From Bradyrhizobium tropiciagri (GTDB lineage: Bacteria > Pseudomonadota > Alphaproteobacteria > Rhizobiales > Xanthobacteraceae), in NCBI RefSeq assembly GCF_001189845.1, contig NZ_LFLZ01000036.1, forward strand, positions 25,395 to 89,394: a stretch of 64,000 nt of DNA. Reading direction: 5' to 3'. Shown here in pieces: positions 56,912 through 64,000 of this stretch; the stretch's first letter is position 1, and each line of letters begins with the position of its first letter. Below the pieces are notes generated by a model that ran no database searches, was not told the origin of the DNA, and saw nothing but the letters and a program-made list of their open reading frames with translations. Both the position numbers and the translations under genes were made by a program.

Positions 56912-57790
56912 TCAGATATTCAGCTCCACCGGCACATCCTCCGGCTTGACGCCGGCGAGGCTGAGGCCCCTGACGAACCATTCGCGCATCTGGCCGATGC
57001 CGCGGTTGTAGTCGATCCACACCGAGAGGAAATCGCGCCAGCGCTTGTCCTGCTCGCGCCGTACCGCGGTGCCGCTCGCGATCGTCACCGAGGGCGAGGC
57101 CAGGATCTTGTAGGTGCCGAGATTCGGGTTCTTGGCGATCGCGGTCAGCCCGAGCACCAGCGCGTTGACCACGCAATCGACGCGGCCCGATGACATTTCG
57201 AGCATCACCTCGTCGCGCGACTTCAGCGACTTGATGGTGGCGTTCGGCGCAAAGCGTCGCGCCACGGCCTCATTGGCCGAGCCGACGTCGACCGCGATCT
57301 TGACCTCGGGCTTGTTGATGTCGGCCCAGGTCTTGGCCTCCAGCCCCTTCTTCAGCATGGCGCCGAACGGATGCGGGAACACCAGGTTGGTGAAATCGAC
57401 CACCAGCGCGCGCTGCGGCGTCGGGTTGAGCGCGAAGCCGAGGTCGATCTTGTTGGCCTGCAGATCCAGAATCGAATTGCCGTAGGTCGACTCGACATAT
57501 TCCAGCTTGACGTCGAGCAGTTTCGCCAGGTCGTTAGCCATCTCGATCGAGAAGCCGGACCAGGTGCCGGTCGCGAGGTCCTTGTTGAAATAGGGCAGCT
57601 CGCCCGGCAGCACCGCGATCCGCAGCACCTTGTTGGCGCGGATGCGATCCAGCGTGTTGTCGGCCTGCGTCTGGGCCGCGGCCGGGGTCGCCATGGCGGC
57701 CGCGAGCGCCGCGCCGCTGCCGATCCCGAGCGCATAGCGCAGTGCGTCGCGGCGATCTTCGGAAATCTTGATGTCGTCGGATTGAGTCAA
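56912..57790 (-). CDS. Polar amino acid-type ABC transporter solute-binding protein
   Basis: A 292-residue family 3 (HisJ/GlnH-like) binding protein. A signal segment with an Ala-rich hydrophobic core ends near AAAQTQ (about residue 41). The mature domain has VLRIAVLPGELPYFNKD, SGFSIEMANDLAKLLDV (ligand pocket) and LGFALNPTPQRALVVDFTN, then VAVDVGSANEAVARRF-type hinge sequence. The ligand is likely an amino acid. It converges with the HisM-type permease and shares the repeat at 56746, so the pair are probably functionally linked though not in one operon. Confidence 0.9.
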   Translation of the reverse strand: MTQSDDIKISEDRRDALRYALGIGSGAALAAAMATPAAAQTQADNTLDRIRANKVLRIAVLPGELPYFNKDLATGTWSGFSIEMANDLAKLLDVKLEYVESTYGNSILDLQANKIDLGFALNPTPQRALVVDFTNLVFPHPFGAMLKKGLEAKTWADINKPEVKIAVDVGSANEAVARRFAPNATIKSLKSRDEVMLEMSSGRVDCVVNALVLGLTAIAKNPNLGTYKILASPSVTIASGTAVRREQDKRWRDFLSVWIDYNRGIGQMREWFVRGLSLAGVKPEDVPVELNI

Positions 57791-58121
57791 GCGGGCCTCC
57801 CTGCACCAGATCGCCGAAGCCTAGCGTCGGGTTCCTGTACCAGCAAGGGCGCGCGCCTGCACCATTGGTAGGCGTGGCGAAGAGGAGATGCCCATCTCCT
57901 CACCTCGCCCCGCTTGCGGCCTGGCTATCGCACATCGCCGGCCTTCGCCGGGGCGCACCGTCAAAAAACTCGAAAACAACCCCATGCAAAGGAGCCGGCC
58001 GCGTGCCGGTAGTCGACACGGCAACTTGACATGTCGGGCAAATCAGAGGCATTATTCTATTATTCCGAAAATGCGCGGCGTGCCTCCCCCCGCAAGAACG
58101 GGGAGAGGGGAAACGACCGGA
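57791..58121. other. Repeat-containing intergenic region
   Basis: About 331 bp. It contains a perfect 8-bp hairpin GAGGAGAT/ATCTCCTC with loop GCCC (57882-57901), a GCCGGCCTTCGCCGGGGC palindrome (about 57938-57955) and a sequence beginning CTTGACATGTCGGGCAAAT (58025-58043), which I recall as part of a dispersed Bradyrhizobium repeat. CCTCCCCCCGCAAGAACGGG resembles the repeat arms at 60418. No gene recognised. Confidence 0.5.
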
Positions 58122-59081
58122 TCAGTACCGTCCGGGTACGTACATTTCCGGCGGGATCGGGCCGCGGTGATAGTCGGGGTTGCGCACCCGCGGCGGCAGC
58201 ATCACCGGTTGGTGCGTGACGTGCTGATAGGGGATCTGGCTTAGGAGATGCGAGATGCAGTTGAGCCGGGCGCGCTTCTTGTCGACGGCATCGACGATCC
58301 ACCACGGTGAGTCGGCCAGATGCGTGCGCTCCAGCATCGTCTCCTTGGCCTTGGTGTAGAGCTCCCAGCGGGTCCGCGCCTCGACATCCATCGGGCTCAG
58401 CTTCCACTGCTTCAGCGGATCCTGGATCCGCATCGAGAAGCGGAACGCCTGTTCCTCGTCGGTGATCGAGAACCAGTATTTCAGCAGGATGGTGCCGGAG
58501 CGGATCAGCATGCGCTCGAATTCCGGCACCGAGTTGAAGAACTCCTCATACTGCTCGTCGGTGCAGAACCCCATCACCTTCTCGACGCCGGCGCGGTTGT
58601 ACCAGCTGCGGTCGAACAGCACGATCTCGCCGCCGGCCGGCAGGTGCGAGACGTAGCGCTGGAAGTACCATTGCGTGCGCTCGCGCTCGTTCGGCGCCGG
58701 CAGCGCCGCGATGCGGCAGACGCGCGGGTTGAGCCGCTGGGTGATGCGCTTGATGACGCCGCCCTTGCCGGCGGAATCGCGGCCCTCCAACAGCACCACA
58801 ACCTTCTTCTTCTCGTGCTGCACCCAGTCCTGCAGCTTGACCAACTCGCCCTGCAGCCGCAGCAATTCGCGGAAGTAGAACTTGCGGTCAATCGACGGCT
58901 GTCCGGCCCCATCGTGCTCGAGTTCCTCGAGCCTGATGTCATCGAGCTCGAGCTCGAGTTCCTCGTCGAGGCTGTCGGCCATCTCCTGGTGGATGCGGGC
59001 GCGCAAGGCTTCCTCACGGGAGGCTTCGTCGCGCAAAGCGTCCTCGTGGGAGGCTTCGTCGGTGACGTGGGGAGCGGTCAT
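58122..59081 (-). CDS. ppk2: Polyphosphate kinase 2
   Basis: A 319-residue PPK2 that transfers phosphate between polyphosphate and nucleotides (ADP/ATP or GDP/GTP) in the cytoplasm. The Walker A-like loop is EGRDSAGKGGVIKRIT and the lid/Walker B region is VLFDRSWYNRAGVEKVMGF; both are diagnostic. The C-terminal block WELYTKAKETMLERTHLADS (20 residues) and WWIVDAVDKKRARLN is standard. The N-terminal 60 residues are highly charged with imperfect repeats (DEASHEDALR, DEASREEALR) and an acidic stretch (LDEELELELDDIRLEELEHD), longer than in many class I members. It is probably involved in phosphate storage and stress energy balance. Confidence 0.93.
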   Translation of the reverse strand: MTAPHVTDEASHEDALRDEASREEALRARIHQEMADSLDEELELELDDIRLEELEHDGAGQPSIDRKFYFRELLRLQGELVKLQDWVQHEKKKVVVLLEGRDSAGKGGVIKRITQRLNPRVCRIAALPAPNERERTQWYFQRYVSHLPAGGEIVLFDRSWYNRAGVEKVMGFCTDEQYEEFFNSVPEFERMLIRSGTILLKYWFSITDEEQAFRFSMRIQDPLKQWKLSPMDVEARTRWELYTKAKETMLERTHLADSPWWIVDAVDKKRARLNCISHLLSQIPYQHVTHQPVMLPPRVRNPDYHRGPIPPEMYVPGRY

Positions 59082-59228
59082 GAAGGTCCGTCTTTCAGTG
59101 TGTTAGATGGATCGACGGGAGCATTGACGGGCGATGTTACCTCTCTATGACATTGCCATGACCACTGTTTCACGCCGGTGCCGCGGCTGTGCTAACAAGC
59201 GCCAACAACACGAAAAAGGGAGTTGCCG

Positions 59229-60401
59229 ATGATTTCGCTCACACCAGGAGACGTCCTGCCGGAGGACGGCACCGCCGGCACGCTGGTCGGACGGGTCTGG
59301 CTGCCGCAGGCCGGCGGGCCGGCTGTGGCCGCGGTGCGGGCGAACGGCGTGTTCGACGTCACCGCGCGTTTCCCGACCGTGAGCGCGCTGTGCGAGGAAG
59401 CCGATCCCGCCGGCGCATTGCGCGCCACGCACGGTGAACGGATCGGCGATCTCGAGACGATCCTCGCCAACACGCCGCCCGACCGCCGCGACGCGGCCAA
59501 GCCGCATCTGCTCGCGCCGGTCGACCTGCAGGTGCTGAAGGCCGCCGGCGTCACCTTTGCGATCTCGATGCTCGAGCGCGTGATCGAGGAGCGGGCGCGC
59601 GGCAACCCGTCTTCGGCGGAGGCGATCCGCAAGGAGGTGGTGCGGCTGGTCGGCGACGATCTCTCCAAGCTGAAGCCGGGCTCCGAGCAGGCGATGCGGT
59701 TGAAGCAGGTGCTGATCAATCAGAATGCTTGGAGCCAGTATCTGGAGGTCGGCATCGGTCCGGATGCCGAAGTGTTCACCAAGGCGCCGACGCTGTCCTC
59801 GGTCGGCACCGGCATGGATGCCGGGCTGCATCCGAAGTCGACCTGGAACAATCCGGAGCCGGAGGTCGTGCTCGTCGTCTCCGGCGCCGGCAAGATCGTT
59901 GGCGCCGCGCTCGGCAACGATGTCAACCTGCGGGATTTCGAGGGCCGCTCGGCGCTCCTGCTGTCGAAGGCCAAGGACAATAACGCCTCCTGCGCGATCG
60001 GCCCGCTGCTCCGGCTGTTCGATCAGACCTTCTCGCTCGACGACGTCAGGAGGATGGATGTCGGCCTGACCGTGACGGGCACGGATGGCTTCGTGCTCGA
60101 GGGCCATTCCTCGATCTCCAAGATCAGCCGCGACCCGACCGATCTCGTCGCCCAGACCATCGGCCCGGTGCATCAATATCCCGATGGCTTTGCGCTGTTC
60201 CTCGGCACGATGTTCGCGCCGGTGAAGGACCGCGACGCCAAGGGCGAGGGCTTCACCCACAAGCGCGACGACATCGTCACCATCGCAGCGCCCCAGCTCG
60301 GCAAGCTCGTTAACCGGATGCGGGGCAGCGACGAATGCGAGCCCTGGACGTTCGGCGTCGGTGCGCTGATGAAAAATCTCGCGCAGCGCAAGGTGCTGTG
60401 A
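59229..60401 (+). CDS. Fumarylacetoacetate hydrolase family protein
   Basis: A 390-residue FAH-family enzyme. The C-terminal FAH fold is shown by EPEVVLVVSGAGKIVGAALG (20 residues, metal-binding Glu-x-Glu), NDVNLRDFEGRSALLLSKAK (20) and NASCAIGPLL. A longer N-terminal domain with the ISMLERVIEERARG segment is like the dehydratases that act on 2-keto-3-deoxy sugar acids, so a sugar-acid dehydratase is a better guess than a true fumarylacetoacetase. The ATG at 59229 follows AAGGGAG. Confidence 0.89.
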   Translation: MISLTPGDVLPEDGTAGTLVGRVWLPQAGGPAVAAVRANGVFDVTARFPTVSALCEEADPAGALRATHGERIGDLETILANTPPDRRDAAKPHLLAPVDLQVLKAAGVTFAISMLERVIEERARGNPSSAEAIRKEVVRLVGDDLSKLKPGSEQAMRLKQVLINQNAWSQYLEVGIGPDAEVFTKAPTLSSVGTGMDAGLHPKSTWNNPEPEVVLVVSGAGKIVGAALGNDVNLRDFEGRSALLLSKAKDNNASCAIGPLLRLFDQTFSLDDVRRMDVGLTVTGTDGFVLEGHSSISKISRDPTDLVAQTIGPVHQYPDGFALFLGTMFAPVKDRDAKGEGFTHKRDDIVTIAAPQLGKLVNRMRGSDECEPWTFGVGALMKNLAQRKVL

Positions 60402-60725
60402 GGTGAGCACGATGGTCGGGCTCCCTCCCCCCTTGCGGGGGAGGGCGGGGAGAGGGGTAAGCCCCGGGCGAGATGATGAGTGAGAATGTCGCTTTCGCAA
60501 TGTCGGTCGCGTGTTGCGAAAGCACGTTGAGAGAGCACGTCGTGTGGTACCCCTCTCCCCAACCCTCCCCCACAAGGGGGGAGGGAGCCCTTCTGCCGGT
60601 GCATGTATCACATGATCGTAGCAGCGATCACTCGTAACTCGCGATCTCGCACGCCGGCTTGCCTTAGGAACCCATCGCCACGTTTTCCAGTTATCGTCCG
60701 CGGGCAGACCTGATCACGGTGGCCC
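60402..60725. other. Intergenic region holding a long inverted repeat
   Basis: About 324 bp between the FAH-family gene and the cytochrome P450. The repeat at 60418-60590 fills half. The remaining 135 bp ahead of the P450 must carry its promoter; I see no convincing elements. Confidence 0.5.
60418..60590. repeat. Large inverted repeat (GGGCTCCCTCCCC family)
   Basis: The element starts GGGCTCCCTCCCCCCTTGCG and ends with the matching AAGGGGGGAGGGAGCCC. Inner arms GGGGAGAGGGGTAAGCCCC and GTGGTACCCCTCTCCCC are also partly complementary. It can form a long cruciform. This family is frequent in Bradyrhizobium genomes (recall). Confidence 0.85.
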
Positions 60726-62111
60726 ATGCTGCGCCGCGTAATGGAGTATTGTCCGCCCGTACCGCATCCTCCGCCAAGCCGGCTGGGATTTCTCGAACTG
60801 CTGATCAGGCTGAGGCGCAATCCGCTTGAGTGCTGGAGCGCGGATTTCTTTCAGCAGCCCATCGTCAAGCTCCGCCTGCCATTCACCGACGCATTCGTGG
60901 TTCATGACCCGCACGCCATCAAGCGTGTGCTGATGGACAATTGGAGGAATTATCCCAAGGACACGATTCAGCGCCGCATCCTCTCGTCCGGACTGTCCGA
61001 TGGTCTCTTGAGCGTCGATGGAGAGCGTTGGGACGTGCAGCGGCGAACACTCGCTCCGATCTTCGCGCGCCGGACCGTCGCCTCCTTCACGATGCCGGTG
61101 CTGGTTGCCGCCAACGAGCTGTCGGCGAAATGGGCCACGATGGAATCCAATGCCACGATCGACGTTGCCGCCGAGATGACGCTGGTCACGCTGAACGTGC
61201 TCGCGCTGACGATTTTCTCTGACGGCATCGGCGGCGACCTCGACGAATTCCGGATGGCGATGAATGCTTATTTTGGCGTGATCGGCCGCATCGGCGCGCT
61301 CGATCTGCTCGGGGTGCCAAAATTCGTGCCGCGCCCGGGGCATCGCCGTCTGCGCGCGACGATGGCCTACTTCGAGACCGTGATCGACCGGATTGTCGCT
61401 ACCAGATGTCGAGGACGTGCGGTCCCGGTCGACGGCCCGGCCGATCTGCTGACCCTGTTGTTGCGTTCACCGGATCCCTCGACCGGACGACAACTCAGCT
61501 TGAGCGAGATTCGCTCCAACATTCTCACCTTTCTTTCCGCCGGACACGAGACGACGGCCAACACGTTGGCCTGGTCGATCTTCCTCCTGTCGCAGTCGTC
61601 CGAATGGCGAGCGCGCGTCGTGGCGGAGGCCAAGCGGGAACTGACCAATCCGGCCGATGATCTCGCCGAGCGGCTGATCGTGACGAAGGCGGTGATCGAG
61701 GAGGCACTGCGTCTCTATCCGCCGATCGCTGCACTCAGCCGGACCGCGCGCGACGCGGACAGCCTGGGTGATCTGGCGGTCGGCGCGGGCTCCCTGATCG
61801 TAATCGCGCCCTACGTCCTGCATCGGCATCGCAGGCTATGGAGCCGCCCCGACGCGTTCGATCCCTCGCGCTTCCTGCCGGAGGCCCGGAGCGCAATTCC
61901 GCGGTTCGCCTATCTGCCATTCGGGGTCGGGCCGCGGACCTGCATCGGCGCGTCGTTCGCCTTGCAGGAAGCCACCATCGTGCTCGCTGTTCTGATGCGC
62001 GATTTCGAGATGAGGTTGCTGCCGCACGCCGACGTGCAACCGCTCCAGCGCATCACGCTGCGTCCGGCGCACGGGTTGCCGATGCTGATCAGCCGGAGAT
62101 CTGCGCAGTAG
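60726..62111 (+). CDS. Cytochrome P450
   Basis: A 461-residue P450 monooxygenase. The I-helix oxygen-binding motif is AGHETTANTLAWSIF, the K-helix ExxR is in EEALRLYPPIAALSR, and the haem-thiolate Cys406 is in FGVGPRTCIGASFAL. There is no fused reductase and no N-terminal membrane anchor, so it needs separate ferredoxin and reductase partners, none of which lies nearby. It belongs to the fatty-acid/terpenoid-hydroxylase-like class I group, but the substrate cannot be assigned. It is flanked by repeats and probably a single-gene unit. Confidence 0.92.
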   Translation: MLRRVMEYCPPVPHPPPSRLGFLELLIRLRRNPLECWSADFFQQPIVKLRLPFTDAFVVHDPHAIKRVLMDNWRNYPKDTIQRRILSSGLSDGLLSVDGERWDVQRRTLAPIFARRTVASFTMPVLVAANELSAKWATMESNATIDVAAEMTLVTLNVLALTIFSDGIGGDLDEFRMAMNAYFGVIGRIGALDLLGVPKFVPRPGHRRLRATMAYFETVIDRIVATRCRGRAVPVDGPADLLTLLLRSPDPSTGRQLSLSEIRSNILTFLSAGHETTANTLAWSIFLLSQSSEWRARVVAEAKRELTNPADDLAERLIVTKAVIEEALRLYPPIAALSRTARDADSLGDLAVGAGSLIVIAPYVLHRHRRLWSRPDAFDPSRFLPEARSAIPRFAYLPFGVGPRTCIGASFALQEATIVLAVLMRDFEMRLLPHADVQPLQRITLRPAHGLPMLISRRSAQ

Positions 62112-62280
62112 CGGGCATTGCGCCATTCGAGCCCGCATGCGCGCGCGGATGTGCCAGTGTCTGCCGGAACGGGTGGCGTTGTCGAACATGTTCAGAAACC
62201 TGAGCGGAAGATAGATCGTACGTCGCAACTTGCGCGCGCTACGCGCGGAAAAATTTTGGCAATCATTTTTTCCTGTCTGG

Positions 62281-62296
62281 TGTGATCTGCTTCACG
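62281..62296. promoter_or_regulatory. CRP-like binding site (TGTGA-N6-TCACG)
   Basis: TGTGATCTGCTTCACG matches the CRP/FNR-superfamily consensus TGTGA-N6-TCACA in nine of ten positions. It lies 62 bp ahead of the small membrane protein ATG; a hairpin ACGCAC/GTGCGT (62294-62309) overlaps its end. Regulation is inferred from sequence only. Confidence 0.4.
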
Positions 62297-62357
62297 CACG
62301 TTGGTGCGTTATCCGCTTCAGCATGATGGCTCGGCGCGAACAGAGGGAGTCGCGGAC

Positions 62358-62465
62358 ATGAGCAAGCAGCCAGCAAATGGAATGCCGGAGTGGCTCACGA
62401 CCGACATGCTCGTGATTGCCGTCTCATTGGCGATCATCGTGATTGGCATCTGGATCGCGCCGTAG
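62358..62465 (+). CDS. 35-residue single-pass membrane protein
   Basis: MSKQPANGMPEWLTTDMLVI followed by AVSLAIIVIGIWIAP: a short polar N-terminus and one hydrophobic helix (about residues 16-35) reaching the C-terminus. The ATG at 62358 has GGAG 8 nt upstream. It is not linked to another gene in frame and is flanked by a CRP-like site upstream. Small membrane proteins of this size often bind larger membrane complexes, but no partner is evident. Size alone leaves some doubt that it is translated. Confidence 0.55.
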   Translation: MSKQPANGMPEWLTTDMLVIAVSLAIIVIGIWIAP

Positions 62466-62521
62466 CGCGCAGGCGGCACCGCGGAAGGTGGCGCCGCCAA
62501 TGCGAGAGGCGATGGCGAGCC

Positions 62522-64000
62522 TTACAGGCCCATCATCCGGAAGATCATGCCGCCGATATTCGGACCGTGACGGTGGTGGCGGCGATGATGACCTCGCGGC
62601 GGTTCGTCGCCACCTGCGGCGGCCATCGCGCTCCTGCCGCCGTCCCGCTCAGGGCCGACCGCATCGAATGCGGCCTTCTGCTCGTCGCTGAGCGAACTGT
62701 AGAAGGTGTCGAGGGCCGGGCGTACCGTTCCGATCGCCTGAAGCATGGCATCGAGTCTTGCTCCGACCGCCGCAAGGCGTGCCGGTGGCGTGCGCGCGTC
62801 GGTAGGCGGACAGGACGATTTCAACGTGTCCTCGGCCTTTGTCGCCGCATCGCGCAAGGCGTCGAGGCTCGCCCGCTGGGCGTCGGTCGGCCTGACGTCG
62901 CGTTCGATGACGTCGCCGGGCCATGCGATGGCGGCCGGCTGCGCCGCGTTGCAATCGCCGCTGCCTGACGTCGCTTCACGCCTGCTGCGTTGCTGATCTG
63001 CCGCCAGTGCGGTCACCTTGGCTTTCTGATCGTCGCTGAGCAGTCCGTAGAACTTCTCCAGCGCCGGTTGCAGGATGCCGACCGCATCGCGCATGGCCTG
63101 GAGGCGCTGCTGCATCGCGGCGAGGCGACTCGGTGCGGTTACCGGCACGTCCTTGGGACATGAATTGAGAATGGTCTCGGACGCCTTTTGCGAGGCGCTG
63201 GCGAGTTCGTCGAGCGCAGCGCTCTGCTCGGCGTTGGGTTGAACGGCGCTGCGGAATTGCTCGATCGGGAAGCCCGCGATATCGCTTCTGTCGCTGCCGC
63301 ACATGTCCGCGAGGGTCGCGGTCTGAGCGGGGGCGCCGGATCGGCCTGTGACCTGCGGCCGCGGACCGGCGTAGCCGGGCAGATAATAGGCATAGCCGCT
63401 CAAGGCATCGTAGTCATAAGGACCGAACAGGCCGGTATAGATGTCGTTGTAGCCATAGTCCCAGAAGTACGGGTCGTAGTCGTCGCCCCACCACGCGTAG
63501 TCGTAGAGATCGTAATAGGCGTAGGGCCAGAACACCGGGCCGATCCAGCCGAAACCGCCATGCGGATGGCGCCACCACCAGCCGCCATTGTTGTTGTGAA
63601 TTCCCCAGGCTGCGCCGGCGGCAGCCGTCATGACCGCGGCGCGCGCCGCCGGGTTGCGCAAGCCGCCTGGGCTGCGCAGGGCGGCCGTGACCGGACGCGA
63701 GGACAACGTGCGGCCGACGGCGTTGGCGTTGCGCCGCATCGCGGCGGCCGACGGAGCCTGGCGGCTCGCAGCTACGCCGTGCGAGACCGCCGGATTGCGG
63801 CCGACGGCCGGGCTGTGGGCCATGGCCGGATTGTGGACGGCATGGAATTGCCGGGCGCCGCCGCTGTGCCCCATCCTTGTCACGGCATGGGGAGCCGCAT
63901 GGATGGTATGGAAACCGCCCGCGCGGGCGCCGCCGCCGTGAAAGCCTCCTCCATGGAAGCCACCCGCGCGAATCCCGCCGCCGTGGAAACCGCCACCACC
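62522..64000 (-). CDS. Spy/LTxxQ-like exported protein with Gly/His and aromatic-rich N-terminus (5' end outside window)
   Basis: The frame stays open to the right edge, so the N-terminus is missing; 492 codons are present. The visible start is GFHGGG and GGFHGGGFHGGGA-type repeats, then an Ala-rich part, then a Trp/Tyr-rich section (WWWRHPHGGFGWIGPVFWPY and YYDLYDYAWWGDDYDPYFWD, 20 each). The C-terminal half carries two related helical modules: PNAEQSAALDELASASQKAS and PTDAQRASLDALRDAATKAE (20 residues each), ending FYGLLSDDQKAKV and FYSSLSDEQKAAF. The modules resemble the LTxxQ repeats of Spy/CpxP periplasmic chaperones. The tail is His/Arg-rich (PRGHHRRHHRHG). It is probably periplasmic, of unknown function. 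Confidence 0.78.
   Translation of the reverse strand, partial: GGGGFHGGGIRAGGFHGGGFHGGGARAGGFHTIHAAPHAVTRMGHSGGARQFHAVHNPAMAHSPAVGRNPAVSHGVAASRQAPSAAAMRRNANAVGRTLSSRPVTAALRSPGGLRNPAARAAVMTAAAGAAWGIHNNNGGWWWRHPHGGFGWIGPVFWPYAYYDLYDYAWWGDDYDPYFWDYGYNDIYTGLFGPYDYDALSGYAYYLPGYAGPRPQVTGRSGAPAQTATLADMCGSDRSDIAGFPIEQFRSAVQPNAEQSAALDELASASQKASETILNSCPKDVPVTAPSRLAAMQQRLQAMRDAVGILQPALEKFYGLLSDDQKAKVTALAADQQRSRREATSGSGDCNAAQPAAIAWPGDVIERDVRPTDAQRASLDALRDAATKAEDTLKSSCPPTDARTPPARLAAVGARLDAMLQAIGTVRPALDTFYSSLSDEQKAAFDAVGPERDGGRSAMAAAGGDEPPRGHHRRHHRHGPNIGGMIFRMMGL

Noticed and set aside
58026..58058. TTGACA with a downstream TATTCT as a housekeeping promoter
   Set aside because: The spacing is about 21 bp, there is no plus-strand gene downstream, and the sequence seems to belong to a dispersed repeat.

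Overview
The window is high-GC alphaproteobacterial DNA, most probably Bradyrhizobium or a close relative. Supporting signs are Tat-dependent solute-binding proteins, a PraR-like XRE regulator, an nrtABC cluster followed by a single-domain globin, a HWE-type histidine kinase, His/Gly-rich small exported proteins, and several palindromic intergenic repeat families of the kind common in Bradyrhizobiaceae. I see no rRNA, tRNA, transposase, integrase or CRISPR array. The genus is an inference from gene content.

Layout. 0-12.8 kb: the start of a branched-chain-amino-acid-type solute-binding protein, a GT4 glycosyltransferase, an ABC exporter, an amylo-alpha-1,6-glucosidase, a PRC-barrel protein, an MFS transporter, a two-module L,D-transpeptidase, a SAM methyltransferase and glycogen synthase glgA. 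12.9-22.1 kb: a family III CoA-transferase, a complete oligopeptide-type ABC importer (five genes, tightly coupled), a zinc alcohol dehydrogenase and an isopropylmalate/isocitrate-type dehydrogenase. 22.1-28.5 kb: a compact biosynthetic cluster (acyltransferase-like protein, carrier protein, adenylating enzyme and luciferase-like monooxygenase on the minus strand, with a divergent carbamoyltransferase), the best candidate here for an undescribed small-molecule pathway. 28.5-37.6 kb: exported His-rich protein, second L,D-transpeptidase, XRE regulator next to a hairpin-rich gap, dctA, HWE sensor kinase, serine hydrolase and an intradiol dioxygenase. 37.6-41.5 kb: sigma54-type promoter, structured leader, nrtABC and a globin. 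41.7-48.6 kb: SMP-30 protein, class I amidotransferase, a ModE/PBP-type regulator divergent from an aldehyde dehydrogenase across a palindromic operator, an aldo/keto reductase and a DMT exporter. 48.7-64 kb: an autotransporter, a dehydrogenase/SDR/FAD-oxidoreductase/amino-acid-permease group, an amino-acid binding protein, PPK2, an FAH-family hydrolase, a cytochrome P450, a 35-residue membrane protein and a Spy/LTxxQ-like exported protein that runs off the right edge.

A sequence-quality point affects the whole annotation. Eight genes (near 21135, 25109, 28185, 35455, 40556, 49288, 53682 and 55146) are each interrupted by the loss of a single base, mostly inside a short G or C run, and restoring one base recovers conserved family sequence across the break. 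This pattern fits consensus indel errors better than eight independent pseudogenes. I annotate these loci as CDS spanning both frames and mark the break. Automatic pipelines would probably label them pseudogenes.

Transcription units I infer: the peptide transporter with ATGA-type overlaps; the monooxygenase-adenylase-carrier-acyltransferase operon (10-nt gap, then overlaps); nrtABC; and SDR with the FAD oxidoreductase.
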